64,000 nt of DNA from Vibrio aestuarianus. GTDB lineage: Bacteria > Pseudomonadota > Gammaproteobacteria > Enterobacterales > Vibrionaceae. The translations under genes were made by a program, and so were the position numbers. How positions within the stretch are numbered: the stretch's first letter is position 1; the number at the start of each line of letters is the position of its first letter. Under the pieces are notes generated by a model. It had not been told where the DNA came from. It was given only the letters and a program-made list of their open reading frames with translations, and did no database searches. The stretch lies in contig NZ_JAAZTU010000002.1 of assembly GCF_012395185.1 (NCBI RefSeq), positions 1-64,000 of the forward strand. Direction: 5' to 3'. Shown piece by piece: positions 1 through 8,303 of this stretch.

Positions 1-35
1 GCGTTCAATCTGAGCCATGATCAAACTCTTCAATT
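1..35 (-). rRNA. rrs: 16S ribosomal RNA, 5' end only
   Basis: Read on the minus strand, the first 35 bases are the invariant start of bacterial 16S rRNA (the AGAGTTTGATCATGGCTCAG block used as universal primer 27F, followed by ATTGAACGC). The gene runs leftwards out of the window, so only the 5' edge is present. The mature 5' end is placed at about base 35 by comparison with the E. coli start AAATTGAAGAG. Confidence 0.97.
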
Positions 36-258
36 AAAGTTTTGTTGGTCCTAAGACCGGCTCAATGAATACTGACTTCAAAACTGTTTTTACTCGAAAG
101 TAAAAAGTAATTTTAAAGCTATTGTTGTTCCAACAGAACAACAATGAATTGACTGTGCCAAAATCAAGTAAACTTGATTCTGATTGGTCACTCAGTTCAT
201 TGATAAATCTTTTTCGATTATCATCAACGAGTGCCCACACAGATTGATAGGTTTATAT

Positions 259-270
259 TGTTAAAGAGCG
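259..270 (-). promoter_or_regulatory. boxA antitermination element of the rRNA leader
   Basis: The minus strand reads CGCTCTTTAACA, matching the rRNA boxA consensus TGCTCTTTAACA except at the first base. In E. coli this element loads the NusB/NusE antitermination complex. It lies between the proximal promoter and 16S, where it is expected. Confidence 0.85.
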
Positions 271-311
271 TTCTTCGTTTGGTTGCCGTGGCTTCCTTGG
301 AAGAGGCGGCC

Positions 312-339
312 ATTCTAGCGAGATAATTTTTTGTGTCAA
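312..339 (-). promoter_or_regulatory. Proximal rRNA promoter
   Basis: On the minus strand a consensus -35 TTGACA (334-339) is followed after 16 bp by TAGAAT (312-317) and then the GC-rich discriminator GGCCGCC. A GC-rich discriminator is the hallmark of ppGpp/DksA-controlled stable RNA promoters. Confidence 0.85.
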
Positions 340-438
340 ACACTTTTTTAAATTATTTCGTCTTACCGATTTGGCCTACTGATTGACTGGCTAGTGGGGC
401 TTGAACCCTTACTGGCTGTGCCGTGTCAGTGAGGCGGC

Positions 439-466
439 ATTATAGGGAGATAAAATATGATGGCAA
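439..466 (-). promoter_or_regulatory. Distal rRNA promoter
   Basis: On the minus strand TTGCCA (461-466) is separated by 16 bp from a perfect TATAAT (439-444), followed by the discriminator GCCGCC. AT-rich sequence upstream (467-485) may act as an UP element. Together with the promoter at 312-339 this gives the usual tandem arrangement of rRNA operons. Confidence 0.8.
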
Positions 467-595
467 CTTATTTCTTTATAAAATTGCCTACCCAGCACTC
501 AAGCGAACAAAAAGCCAACAAACCACTTGTTTTTGCTCAATTAACCACCAGAAAGCACTCATCCAACACTAGTTAAGCCAGCTTCAAATTCGAAA

Positions 596-1849
596 TTAGT
601 CATCACTGTCAAAGAAATATGAAATCCGAGAACGAGGATTTAAATATTCTCGTATTTTGTCAGGCAGTTTATGAGGCAAAATCGCATTAACGATTTTCAA
701 ATCTCTATCCGCCAAGTCGATGATTGGAGCTTGGGTTCTAGGTACCGAAGGATCATAAATCAAGACATTGGGGTATAGTAATTGCCGGGCATTCACGGAA
801 ATAACCAATCCAACCATATTATTAGATAATTGCACTACAGTTCCTGGTGGGAAAACCCCCATAAACTTGACCAAAATATTGAGATTTTCGTTGCTATAAA
901 GGTGCTTGCAATGCTTGTACATATAAGAAAGAGCAATGTATGGAATTTTTTGTTCTGCAACGATGTTGGGGTGACATAGATTATCAAAAGCATTAGCTAC
1001 CGTAATAACTTGTGACAACTCATCAATATCTGCTTCTTTTAAACCGAGTGGATAACCGCTGCCATCGTTTAACTCATGATGTTGCTCTATCACCTTTTTT
1101 GCACTGTCAGGAAAACTCTCAATATGGCTCGCTATCTCTAAGCCATATTTAGTGTGCAACTTAAGATAGTTTAACTCTGGTTCCGTCAGCTTTGTTTTCT
1201 TTCTTACTATGGCAGTTGGAACTTTAATTTTCCCCATATCGTGGAACAGAGCAGCGAATGCCAGTTCCTTGATTTTTTGAGCATCGTAACCTTTAGCCTT
1301 ACCAATCATCATGGCAATGACGGAAACATTCAACGAATGGAAGTAGATATCTTCAAACTCACTCTTACCATTCATTAGGTGTAAAGTGACACTATCTTCA
1401 CTTAAAAGTTTATCGACAATATCATCAACCAAAAGAGATGCTTCATCTACTGCATCTTCTGGGCGATTACGAATTTTATTCATCACAGCTCGCATGCGAG
1501 CTAATGAACGTTCAAATTCTTTCTCGCAATTTAAAACGCGACGTCGATAAGCATTGAGCTTTTCAATTCGTTTTTGCTTCTCTTCCCATAGTTTCTTAGC
1601 TTCACTATCAACATGAGAAGGTTCTTCGACTACCTCTTCTAGTTGGCTATTAACCGGTAATGGCTGTGTATCGCTTTGAGCTGGATTAATATATACGTGC
1701 TGAATACCCAAATGTTTAATCAACTGAATTTGTTCTTGAGACTTAATTTTAAAGCTATTAAAGAGGAAGGGATGTTCATTCCATTTAACTGGCAGCCTAA
1801 TATGTAAGCCAGGCTGAAGTCTATCTACAGTAATTTTTATGCTTGCCAC
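596..1849 (-). CDS. HD-GYP domain cyclic di-GMP phosphodiesterase with DUF3391
   Basis: A 417-residue soluble protein. Residues 4-56 form the DUF3391 N-terminal module (KITVDRLQPGLHIRLPVKW), followed by a charged, probably coiled-coil linker at about 80-130. The HD-GYP domain runs from about 165 to 330 with metal-binding H171, the H203-D204 pair in FHDMGK, H232, the H257-H258 pair and the diagnostic GYP at 265-267 (NDGSGYP). HD-GYP proteins hydrolyse c-di-GMP to pGpG or GMP and so favour motility over biofilm. All catalytic positions I can place are intact, so it is predicted active. No sensor or receiver domain is visible, so input may come through DUF3391. It is transcribed alone, towards the rRNA operon; V. 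cholerae has a homologue in the same position from memory. Confidence 0.92.
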   Translation of the reverse strand: MASIKITVDRLQPGLHIRLPVKWNEHPFLFNSFKIKSQEQIQLIKHLGIQHVYINPAQSDTQPLPVNSQLEEVVEEPSHVDSEAKKLWEEKQKRIEKLNAYRRRVLNCEKEFERSLARMRAVMNKIRNRPEDAVDEASLLVDDIVDKLLSEDSVTLHLMNGKSEFEDIYFHSLNVSVIAMMIGKAKGYDAQKIKELAFAALFHDMGKIKVPTAIVRKKTKLTEPELNYLKLHTKYGLEIASHIESFPDSAKKVIEQHHELNDGSGYPLGLKEADIDELSQVITVANAFDNLCHPNIVAEQKIPYIALSYMYKHCKHLYSNENLNILVKFMGVFPPGTVVQLSNNMVGLVISVNARQLLYPNVLIYDPSVPRTQAPIIDLADRDLKIVNAILPHKLPDKIREYLNPRSRISYFFDSDD

Positions 1850-2055
1850 AATCTACACAACACCTTAAGTCAAATGGTTACGACATTTAAAAACGGTATT
1901 TACACGTTAATCAAGTACATGTTAAGTCTCAACTTATCATTTGAGTATATAAATGTGACTGCTAAACGCAACAACATAAAAAGAGAAGCACAATAATGTG
2001 CGCGCTTTCGAAATGTAAGCACTAAATCTGTTTGGAGAGATGCCCGGATAAGAAT

Positions 2056-2085
2056 CAAAAAAGCCCTAACCAGTACGAAAGGGCT
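2056..2085 (-). terminator. Rho-independent terminator of the PTS operon
   Basis: On the minus strand AGCCCT, a 12-base loop and AGGGCT are followed by a T-run. It lies just beyond the EIIA stop and so ends the PTS transcript. Confidence 0.75.
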
Positions 2086-2118
2086 CTACCACTAGAAAAA
2101 GGGGGAAGTAGTAAATAA

Positions 2119-2568
2119 TTAATACTTTTTCAGGATCTCGATAATCTCAACTTCATTCTCTGCAGCGATAATCGCATCGATATCATCATCATTTTGGAAC
2201 AATTCAGACAGAGCCATGATTGTTTGAATATGGCTATTCGAGTCCATAGCAGCTAAGGTGACGGAAAAATATACATTACCGTTATCTTCTGACTCTAGGT
2301 CAACGCCATTTTTGAATACCGTCACCTGAAGAGAGGCTTCCTTCACACCATCTTCAGGTCGAGCGTGCGGCATTGCAATTTTGGGAGCTAAGACATAGTA
2401 CGCACCGATCTCTTTATGCTTTTGTTTAATCGCATCTAAATAACTTAATTCAATTTTGCCCTGTTCTAGTAATTTTGAGCATGTGATATCTAATGCCTTG
2501 TCGACACTTAAGTTTTTTTCCGTCGAGATAACAATACCATTGTCACCAATTAAATTAAGGAGAGTCAT
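2119..2568 (-). CDS. PTS EIIA component, ascorbate/mannitol-fructose superfamily
   Basis: A cytoplasmic phosphocarrier of 149 residues that takes phosphate from HPr and passes it to EIIB. The phosphorylatable histidine is H68 in the motif MPHARPEDG. The ATG at 2568 is preferred over a GTG at 2580 because it overlaps the EIIC stop as ATGA, a typical translational-coupling junction. It is the last gene of an EIIB-EIIC-EIIA operon. The EIIC and EIIB partners are of the UlaA/UlaB (L-ascorbate) type, so this is the UlaC equivalent, but the true sugar cannot be read from the sequence. Confidence 0.9.
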   Translation of the reverse strand: MTLLNLIGDNGIVISTEKNLSVDKALDITCSKLLEQGKIELSYLDAIKQKHKEIGAYYVLAPKIAMPHARPEDGVKEASLQVTVFKNGVDLESEDNGNVYFSVTLAAMDSNSHIQTIMALSELFQNDDDIDAIIAAENEVEIIEILKKY

Positions 2569-3821
2569 GACACAATCCACCCTAAAATAAGGCCAACAAC
2601 ACCAAAGTCAAAATCAGCAAATGTTGTAGCTTCAAGACCAATACCGCCCAATACAGGAAGAAGTAACATCGGAAGAAATGAGATGCATAAACCTTGAGTA
2701 AATGAGCCTAAAATTGCACCACGTAGACCACCAGTTGCATTACCATATACACCAGCAGCACCACCAACGAAGAAATGAGGAACGACACCTGCGACGATGA
2801 TTGTCCAACCAAATGCACCTTGAATCCCCATAGCGATTAGGCCTGCAGCAAACGAGCATAGAAAACCGATTAATACTGCATTAGGAGCCACTGGAAATAC
2901 CATCGGGCAGTCTAAAGCTGGTTTTGCACCAGGTACAAGCCTATCTGAGATACCTTTAAATGCAGGAACAATCTCTGCAATGAGCATTTTCACACCTTGC
3001 AAAACAATATACACACCGCCAGCGAAGGTTAGTGACTGCATAAAGGTAAATATCACCCAGTTTTGACCATTCGATATTGTCTCTACAAATTCTCCACCAG
3101 CGAAAACAGATGCTAACGTAAAGAAAATTGCCATTGTCGTTGCTACCGCTACAGGAGTATCGCGTAAGAACATTAGACTTTTAGGTACGTTGATATCCTC
3201 CGTTGACTTGGACGTATCACCAAACTTGCTACCAACAAAGCCAGACACTACATATGATAATGTAGAAAAATGACCTATCGCCAATTGATCGGTACCCATC
3301 ACCTTTTCTGTGTACTTTTGACCAATCGCAGGCATTACAACCATTAGAGTACCCACCAAAATAGAGCCTATCGCGACTAATGCAGTCCCTTCCATGCCGG
3401 ATGTAGATAGAATTACAGCAACTAACATCGACATAAACATGGTATGGTGGCCTGTTAAGAATATATACTTAAGAGGAGTAAATCGAGCTAACAATATATT
3501 AACAACAAATGCAAAAAACATAATTAGCGCCATTTCATAACCGAACGCTTCTTGTGCCACTGCAACTATGGCTTCGTTATTTGGAATTACACCACTTACA
3601 CCAAATGCCTCAGTAAATACAATCGAAAAGTTATTTAGAGCTCCTATTAATGCACCAGCACCAAAACCTAAAATTAGGAAACCCATTACGGTTTTAATCG
3701 TACCTTTTAAAATGGTTGAAATATCGGACTTTTGCGCCACCAAACCAATAAAAGCAATTAAACCAACCATGATTGCCGGCTCTTTTAATAAGCCAAGCAT
3801 AAACTCGAAGAAATTAGCCAT
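2565..3821 (-). CDS. PTS EIIC permease, ascorbate (UlaA/SgaT) family
   Basis: A 418-residue integral membrane protein with about ten hydrophobic helices. It resembles UlaA-type EIIC proteins (N-terminal helix with EPAIMVGLIAFIGLVAQK; GFLILGFGAG; the TGHHTMFMSM loop; HFFVGGAAGVYGNATGG near the C-terminus). It carries the sugar across the inner membrane while EIIB phosphorylates it. The start is supported by AAGGA eight bases upstream. No ulaD/E/F/G-like sugar-phosphate catabolic enzymes lie nearby, so the imported compound and its fate are unknown. Confidence 0.88.
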   Translation of the reverse strand: MANFFEFMLGLLKEPAIMVGLIAFIGLVAQKSDISTILKGTIKTVMGFLILGFGAGALIGALNNFSIVFTEAFGVSGVIPNNEAIVAVAQEAFGYEMALIMFFAFVVNILLARFTPLKYIFLTGHHTMFMSMLVAVILSTSGMEGTALVAIGSILVGTLMVVMPAIGQKYTEKVMGTDQLAIGHFSTLSYVVSGFVGSKFGDTSKSTEDINVPKSLMFLRDTPVAVATTMAIFFTLASVFAGGEFVETISNGQNWVIFTFMQSLTFAGGVYIVLQGVKMLIAEIVPAFKGISDRLVPGAKPALDCPMVFPVAPNAVLIGFLCSFAAGLIAMGIQGAFGWTIIVAGVVPHFFVGGAAGVYGNATGGLRGAILGSFTQGLCISFLPMLLLPVLGGIGLEATTFADFDFGVVGLILGWIVS

Positions 3822-3832
3822 AACTTATTTCC

Positions 3833-4102
3833 TTAGATGAATTTTTTTAATTGCTCTTCAATAGAAGCTTTATCAAAAATATTTGCTAGACTAACAATGT
3901 TTGTTTTACCTGCATCTGTAAGCTGATTGGCAACATCTGTTGCTGCAACCCAGATATCAGCACGACTAGATGCTGCCGAAGATAAATCTTCGTGATCAAC
4001 CTCTGCCTCCAAACCAATTTTTTTAGCAACTTCTTTGACTGCCATTTCCATCATTAATGATGTACCAAGACCATTTCCGCATACGACCATAATCTTTTTC
4101 AT
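3833..4102 (-). CDS. PTS EIIB component, ascorbate-lactose type
   Basis: An 89-residue cytoplasmic EIIB with the P-loop-like active site MVVCGNGLGTS; C8 is the phosphorylated cysteine that passes phosphate to the incoming sugar. It is the first gene of the three-gene PTS operon, 11 bases ahead of EIIC. About 130 bases upstream of its start lies a perfect CRP operator, implying glucose-sensitive, cAMP-dependent expression. Confidence 0.9.
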   Translation of the reverse strand: MKKIMVVCGNGLGTSLMMEMAVKEVAKKIGLEAEVDHEDLSSAASSRADIWVAATDVANQLTDAGKTNIVSLANIFDKASIEEQLKKFI

Positions 4103-4224
4103 ATTATTATCTCTGTAGGGTTAAACTTAGGAATCACTATCATTCCCGCTTATTAGATGACATGAATCATATCCAAATAACCCCAAAACATTAATAGATC
4201 ACCATCACAAAACCAAAATGATCC

Positions 4225-4240
4225 TGTGAAGCAAATCACA
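4225..4240. promoter_or_regulatory. CRP (cAMP receptor protein) binding site
   Basis: The sequence TGTGAAGCAAATCACA has both consensus half-sites TGTGA and TCACA at the exact 6-bp spacing. It lies between the EIIB gene and the 161-residue gene, both on the minus strand, and is upstream of the PTS operon. Catabolite activation is typical of PTS sugar operons. No single convincing -10/-35 pair could be fixed, so the activation class is unknown. Confidence 0.8.
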
Positions 4241-4388
4241 CATTAAGTTAAATCATGAGTGTTTTATCAGCAAAAAAATTTCTGCTGCTAACCGAAAATC
4301 CATTGTAAATATTAGAGAGGAAATGAATAGATATAAAATGATATGACTAGATTATGAGTTACTCTCAACTCGATATATAAAGATATCT

Positions 4389-4874
4389 CTACTTACCATA
4401 GTCAGTAAGGATTTTCTTCAGAAGGCTATTAACATCTTTTGTCTTCTTATTTCTTTTTGTTAATGCACTTAATGATGTAGGAAGAACTGGATTTTCTTGC
4501 ACATTATAAGTATGTTCGAGTTTATCTCTTAATTTTTGCACTGCCGGTAACAGCATGCGAATTTCTTCACCGTATTCATTTTCTAATACGACAATATTTT
4601 CGGATTCAACTTGAGTTATTGTTAGTAAGCCATGTTTAACAGATTCAACCTTTTCACCAACCATTAAAGATTGAGGTGGAACAGAACGATCAGTTAATTG
4701 CCCACTACGAAGTTTGGCGGCGGTTATAGAACGAATATTACCAGTATTCTCAAAAGCAACGATAACAGTATGAGTATTATAATACTCAACTACAGTTACA
4801 TAACCGTGCTTCTTAGTTTCAAATCTAGCGCCTATTTGCATATCAAGAGGCGCAGCCATTTTTTTCATTAACAT
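4389..4874 (-). CDS. Uncharacterised protein with two repeats resembling phage endonuclease-associated modules
   Basis: A 161-residue soluble protein with no signal peptide or membrane helix. Residues about 15-63 (GARFETKKHGYVTVVEYYN then FENTGNIRSITAAKLRSGQ) follow a pattern I recall from modules attached to phage HNH/homing endonucleases: G-F-x-T-x3-G-x3-V-x-E-Y-x-N, then V-x-F-x-x-TG and an IRxG-like ending. A second degenerate copy spans about 72-116 (GEKVESVKHGLLTITQVE). The C-terminus is basic (KRNKKTKD). No nuclease motif is present. It lies upstream of the CRP-controlled PTS operon on the same strand, separated by 286 bases, and next to tRNA-Leu. It could be a DNA-binding regulator or a phage remnant; function is unknown. 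Confidence 0.6.
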   Translation of the reverse strand: MLMKKMAAPLDMQIGARFETKKHGYVTVVEYYNTHTVIVAFENTGNIRSITAAKLRSGQLTDRSVPPQSLMVGEKVESVKHGLLTITQVESENIVVLENEYGEEIRMLLPAVQKLRDKLEHTYNVQENPVLPTSLSALTKRNKKTKDVNSLLKKILTDYGK

Positions 4875-5082
4875 TCAGTATCCACGATACTTCTCTCGAC
4901 ATTTAACATGCTTAAGTATACACGCTAGTTTCTTTAATATAAATAAATTGCGCTACGCATGAACGTAGCAGATACTACTATTTGACTTGTATGAATAAGA
5001 ACGAAAATTCATAACGCTCAATGCTAGAATTCAATGTAATTGTAAGTAGAAAAAAGAGAGATTTGAATTGCTCGTATACAAC

Positions 5083-5109
5083 AAAGCCCCGACTTTCGTC
5101 GAGGCTTTA
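5083..5109 (-). terminator. Terminator downstream of tRNA-Leu
   Basis: The minus strand reads AAAGCCTCGAC, a GAAA loop, then GTCGGGGCTTT: an 11-base stem with a stable tetraloop ending in T. It sits 12 bases after the tRNA CCA end. Confidence 0.75.
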
Positions 5110-5120
5110 TCGTTTAAATA

Positions 5121-5205
5121 TGGTACCGGTGGGCGGACTTGAACCGCCACGCCCGAAGGCAACGGATTTTGAATCCGTCGTGTATACCAATTTCACCACA
5201 CCGGC
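5121..5205 (-). tRNA. tRNA-Leu (anticodon CAA)
   Basis: On the minus strand the gene begins GCCGGTG and ends CACCGGTACCA with an encoded CCA. The anticodon arm is ACGGA-TTCAAAA-TCCGT, giving anticodon CAA. A long variable arm (around TGCCTTCGGGC) marks it as class II, and the T-arm is GGCGGTTCAAGTCCGCC. The 1-72 pair is a G-U wobble, as in some E. coli leucine tRNAs. tRNA genes are frequent integration targets; the gene upstream of the neighbouring PTS may be relevant to that. Confidence 0.96.
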
Positions 5206-5235
5206 ATCTTGGGGCTTTGCCCTTTGATGGTTGGC

Positions 5236-5263
5236 ATTATACGTAAGAAACGCAGAGGTGCAA
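5236..5263 (-). promoter_or_regulatory. tRNA-Leu promoter
   Basis: On the minus strand TTGCAC (5258-5263), a 16-bp spacer and a perfect TATAAT (5236-5241) are followed by GCC, about 30 bases before the tRNA 5' end. Confidence 0.75.
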
Positions 5264-5394
5264 TAGCAAAATATTGAAATACAAATCGTTTGCCGATATT
5301 TTAGCCACAAATATTAAAGCTGTGCGTTTGTTCTCTTTTCAGCGCAACTTTGAGTCTATATGCTTGCTGCAATTTTGGAAAACTCGAAAGACCT

Positions 5395-5880
5395 ATGAAC
5401 GTTATGAGTAGTAAATCCTCCCTCCCCCCTGCAGGTTTAATGCGCCGCTTTGGTGCACTTTTTTATGATGCACTAATTATCATTGCACTTGAGATGATGG
5501 CAGCAGGCATTGTAATCGCGATATTAGAAGCCCTCGTGGCTTTCGGTGCAATGAGTTACGGCCCATATGATGATGTCAGCGATTTGCTGACCCATCATCC
5601 TATATGGAGCTATGTTTACACTTTCTATTTAGCCGCTGTTTGGGTTTATTTCTTTGTCTTTTTCTGGACAAGAGCCGGGCAAACTTTAGGTATGAGAGCT
5701 TGGAGATTGTTGATCGTCAATGACGATGACACGCAAATTAGTGCCACTCAAGCCTTAATACGCTTATTTACCTCTGGCTTTGGATTATCAAACTTAACAG
5801 TACCGTTTGATCACGAAAAACGAGGGTTTCAGGATATATGGGCTAAAACGAAAGTTGTGGTACTTCCTAAAGTTAATTGA
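5395..5880 (+). CDS. RDD family inner-membrane protein
   Basis: About 161 residues with three hydrophobic segments (about 25-50, 70-95 and a weaker one later). The family-naming residues are seen as R18 in LMRRFGALFYD, D25 in the same motif, and an aspartate in the C-terminal FQDIWAKT. RDD proteins are small membrane proteins; some have been linked to ion transport or sorting, but most are uncharacterised. The open frame extends upstream to a TTG at 5350, but the first ATGs at 5395 or 5404 bring the protein to the usual family start near PPAGLMRR. It converges with lptG across a shared terminator. Confidence 0.85.
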   Translation: MNVMSSKSSLPPAGLMRRFGALFYDALIIIALEMMAAGIVIAILEALVAFGAMSYGPYDDVSDLLTHHPIWSYVYTFYLAAVWVYFFVFFWTRAGQTLGMRAWRLLIVNDDDTQISATQALIRLFTSGFGLSNLTVPFDHEKRGFQDIWAKTKVVVLPKVN

Positions 5881-5900
5881 AGCACACCAAGTAAGCAGAT

Positions 5901-5933
5901 AAAAAAAGGAAGAGCACATGCTCTTCCTTTTTC
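5901..5933. terminator. Bidirectional terminator between the RDD gene and lptG
   Basis: A perfect hairpin GGAAGAGC-ACAT-GCTCTTCC (5908-5927) is flanked by an A-run on the left and a T-run on the right, so it can terminate both converging transcripts. Confidence 0.9.
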
Positions 5934-5935
5934 TT

Positions 5936-7009
5936 TATCTATAACTTTCTTCTCAACAACATTACGGCTATCACAAGAAATACCACACTTGGGGCAATTG
6001 CTCCCAATGCGGGGGGAAGCCCGTATACGATGCTAAGTGGTCCAAAAAATTCACTGGATATATAAAACGTAAACCCAGCAATCACCCCTGACAGTATTCT
6101 TGCCCCCATAGTGACACTACGTAATGGACCGAAAATAAATGAAAGTGCCATCAGCATCATCACTGCAATAGAAAACGGTTGAGTGATCTTACGCCACAAC
6201 GCCAAATCATAACGAGATGAGTCCTGCTCAGAAGCTTTTAGATAAGAGACATAATCATATAACCCACTTAAAGAGAGCTCTTCAGGTTTAACGGTTACAA
6301 CCGCTAACTTATCGGGAGCAAGCGATGTCGTCCATTGATACTCTGGCAATTGCTGCTTAGAAATGACAATTTCATCGCGCATATCGGTAATTTGAACATC
6401 TTTCATTATCCATTGATTATCTTTGTCATAATCGGCTTCTTTGGCAAAAAAGATGTTCTGTAATTTCTTATTGTTATCAAAGCGCCACATGTTCAATCCA
6501 TAGAGCTTATCGTTATCTATTTTGCCAATAAAAATAAAATCGTTCGCATCACGAGCCCAAACACCACTTCGTACCGAAACGATACTGCCACCTGAAATCG
6601 CAAAAGAGCGAGAGTCTCGAGCTAACTTCTGAGCTTGAGGTGCCCCCCATTGCCCAAGAACAGTAATTATGATCATCAACGGAACGGCTGTTTTCAAAAC
6701 AGAGAAGCCGATATCAAGTTTTGACACTCCTGCCGCCTGCATCACGACCAATTCGGAGCTTGCCGCCAGCATCCCTAAGCCGATCAAGGCTCCAAGTAAG
6801 GCCGCCATCGGGAAAAACATCTCAATGTCACGGGGGACACTCAAAATAACAAAGAACAGCGCTTGCAACAGGTCAAACCCGCCTTTACCTACGTGTCTCA
6901 AATTATCAACAAATTTGATAATGCCCGATAAACCAACAAAAACAATCAGCACTAAAGAGGTGGTTACAATGATAGTGCGGCCAATATATAAATCTAAAAT
7001 CTTAAACAC
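5936..7009 (-). CDS. lptG: LPS export ABC transporter permease LptG
   Basis: A 356-residue inner-membrane subunit of the LptB2FG complex, which extracts lipopolysaccharide from the outer leaflet of the inner membrane and drives it along the LptC-LptA bridge. The YjgP/YjgQ topology is visible: three N-terminal helices (MFKILDLYIGRTIIVTTSLV onwards), a periplasmic beta-jellyroll at about 130-265, and three C-terminal helices ending in LLRRKL. It follows lptF with 3 bases between them. The ATPase LptB and partners LptC and LptA are encoded elsewhere in this window (33196-34968). Confidence 0.95.
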
Positions 7010-7012
7010 GAC

Positions 7013-8113
7013 TTATACCACCCTCTTCTGTCTGAGCTTATCTTTAAAGCGCCTCACTGGCACACTGTCCAGTGTATTCACCAAAATTGCAGCAATAAGT
7101 AATGCGGCATTAATTGGCCACATACCAATAACGCTAGAAAGTGAACCATCTTCAATCGCTGATTTTGTGGCACTGAGCGTCAGGAAGTAGGCAAGATAAA
7201 TTAAAATCGCAGGTCCCATTTTTGCAAAACGACCTTGACGAGGATTTACGGCAGAAAGTGGCACAACCAACATCGTTAACAGCGGAATACAAACAACAAG
7301 CGAAATTCGCCATTGTAGTTCCGCTTGCGCTTTCGTATTTGAGCTCGAGACTAACTTTAACGTAGGCAAAGCTTCCCAATCACGACCTTTAGGTTTTACT
7401 TCACGTTGCCCGATAAGCCCTTCGTATTCATCAAATTCCGTAATCATATAGTCAATACGAGTCGGCACCCCTTCATAGCGAGTTCCCTCATACATGGTAA
7501 TCATTTGACGGCCATCACTCAGTTCTTTGACGTCGCCTGAATTCGAAAACATCACACTTGGTAAAATAGAATCACGTGGAGCCAGTTGAGCAACAAACAC
7601 GTTGTACAGCTTCTTATTTTCAACACTATCGATAAATACAACAGAAGAGCCGTCAGGGGTACGTTGGAACTGACCTTGTTGTAATAAATCAACGCTGTTT
7701 TCCGCTGCTAGTTGTTCTATCAATTGAGCGTACTTATCTTGGCTCCATGGTGCCAACCAAAACGCATTAAATGCAGCAGTACCCGCGGTAATAACAGCAA
7801 GATATAATGCACCCTGAATCAAGAACTTATTGCCAATCCCGGTGGCATTCATCACGGTAATTTCGCTTTCCGCGTATAAACGACCAAAAGTCAGTAATAT
7901 GCCGATATAAAGGCTTAAAGGCAGCATTAATAGCCCCATCGCAGGCATTTTTAACGCCACAATAGAGAAAATCATCCGGGCAGGAATTTCACCAGCAGAA
8001 GCATCAGCCAAAACTTCTATAAATTTTTGGCTCAGAAACACTAAAAAAAGCACAAAAAAGATCGCAAATTGGCTCTTGAGTGTCTCGCGGATCAAATATC
8101 TAACAATAATCAC
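7013..8113 (-). CDS. lptF: LPS export ABC transporter permease LptF
   Basis: A 366-residue partner of LptG in the LPS extractor. It starts MIIVRYLIRETLKSQFAIFF, typical of YjgP, with three helices, a periplasmic jellyroll from about 125 to 260, then three helices. It is divergent from pepA across a 190-base spacer, the same arrangement as in E. coli and V. cholerae. The length is normal for the family. Confidence 0.95.
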   Translation of the reverse strand: MIIVRYLIRETLKSQFAIFFVLFLVFLSQKFIEVLADASAGEIPARMIFSIVALKMPAMGLLMLPLSLYIGILLTFGRLYAESEITVMNATGIGNKFLIQGALYLAVITAGTAAFNAFWLAPWSQDKYAQLIEQLAAENSVDLLQQGQFQRTPDGSSVVFIDSVENKKLYNVFVAQLAPRDSILPSVMFSNSGDVKELSDGRQMITMYEGTRYEGVPTRIDYMITEFDEYEGLIGQREVKPKGRDWEALPTLKLVSSSNTKAQAELQWRISLVVCIPLLTMLVVPLSAVNPRQGRFAKMGPAILIYLAYFLTLSATKSAIEDGSLSSVIGMWPINAALLIAAILVNTLDSVPVRRFKDKLRQKRVV

Positions 8114-8303
8114 GCTGAAATTACCTATACAAAACTTGTTTTTTTGATTGAATCACTATAATTTCCCGTTGAACCTTTTATTTTTAAAATTTTCACTAAC
8201 TGTTAGCCCGTTCAATTAATAGTAGATCCAAACATGGATTCAACAACTAAGAGCGCATTATCTAACATTTAGTTCTATTTGTCTTCAGGATGTAGGAGTA
8301 CGC

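Larger units (their letters stand above)
36..595 (-). other. rRNA operon leader and promoter region, no protein gene
   Basis: This 560-base non-coding stretch is the transcribed leader and control region of the rRNA operon. It contains a boxA element and two sigma70 promoters pointing at the 16S gene, listed separately. Between the two promoters, around 388-410 on the minus strand, lies a short piece resembling the T-arm and 3' end of a tRNA. The 467-595 part holds AT-rich sequence just upstream of the distal promoter, as expected of an UP element, and otherwise nothing I recognise. Short open frames here are not credible genes. Confidence 0.8.

Noticed and set aside
34..240. Open frame in the 16S leader
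   Set aside because: It lies in the transcribed rRNA leader and overlaps the start of 16S; its sequence matches no known protein.
1975..2010. GCACA-ATAA-TGTGC inverted repeat upstream of the HD-GYP gene
   Set aside because: Only 5-bp arms in AT-rich DNA; too weak to call an operator.
5021..5310. Short frames on both strands over tRNA-Leu
   Set aside because: They read through the tRNA gene and its terminator; the tRNA fully explains the sequence.
7152..7379. Frame inside lptF on the same strand in another phase, and similar internal frames in valS, rapA, tamB and murA
   Set aside because: All lie wholly within well-supported genes, lack start signals and show no family resemblance.
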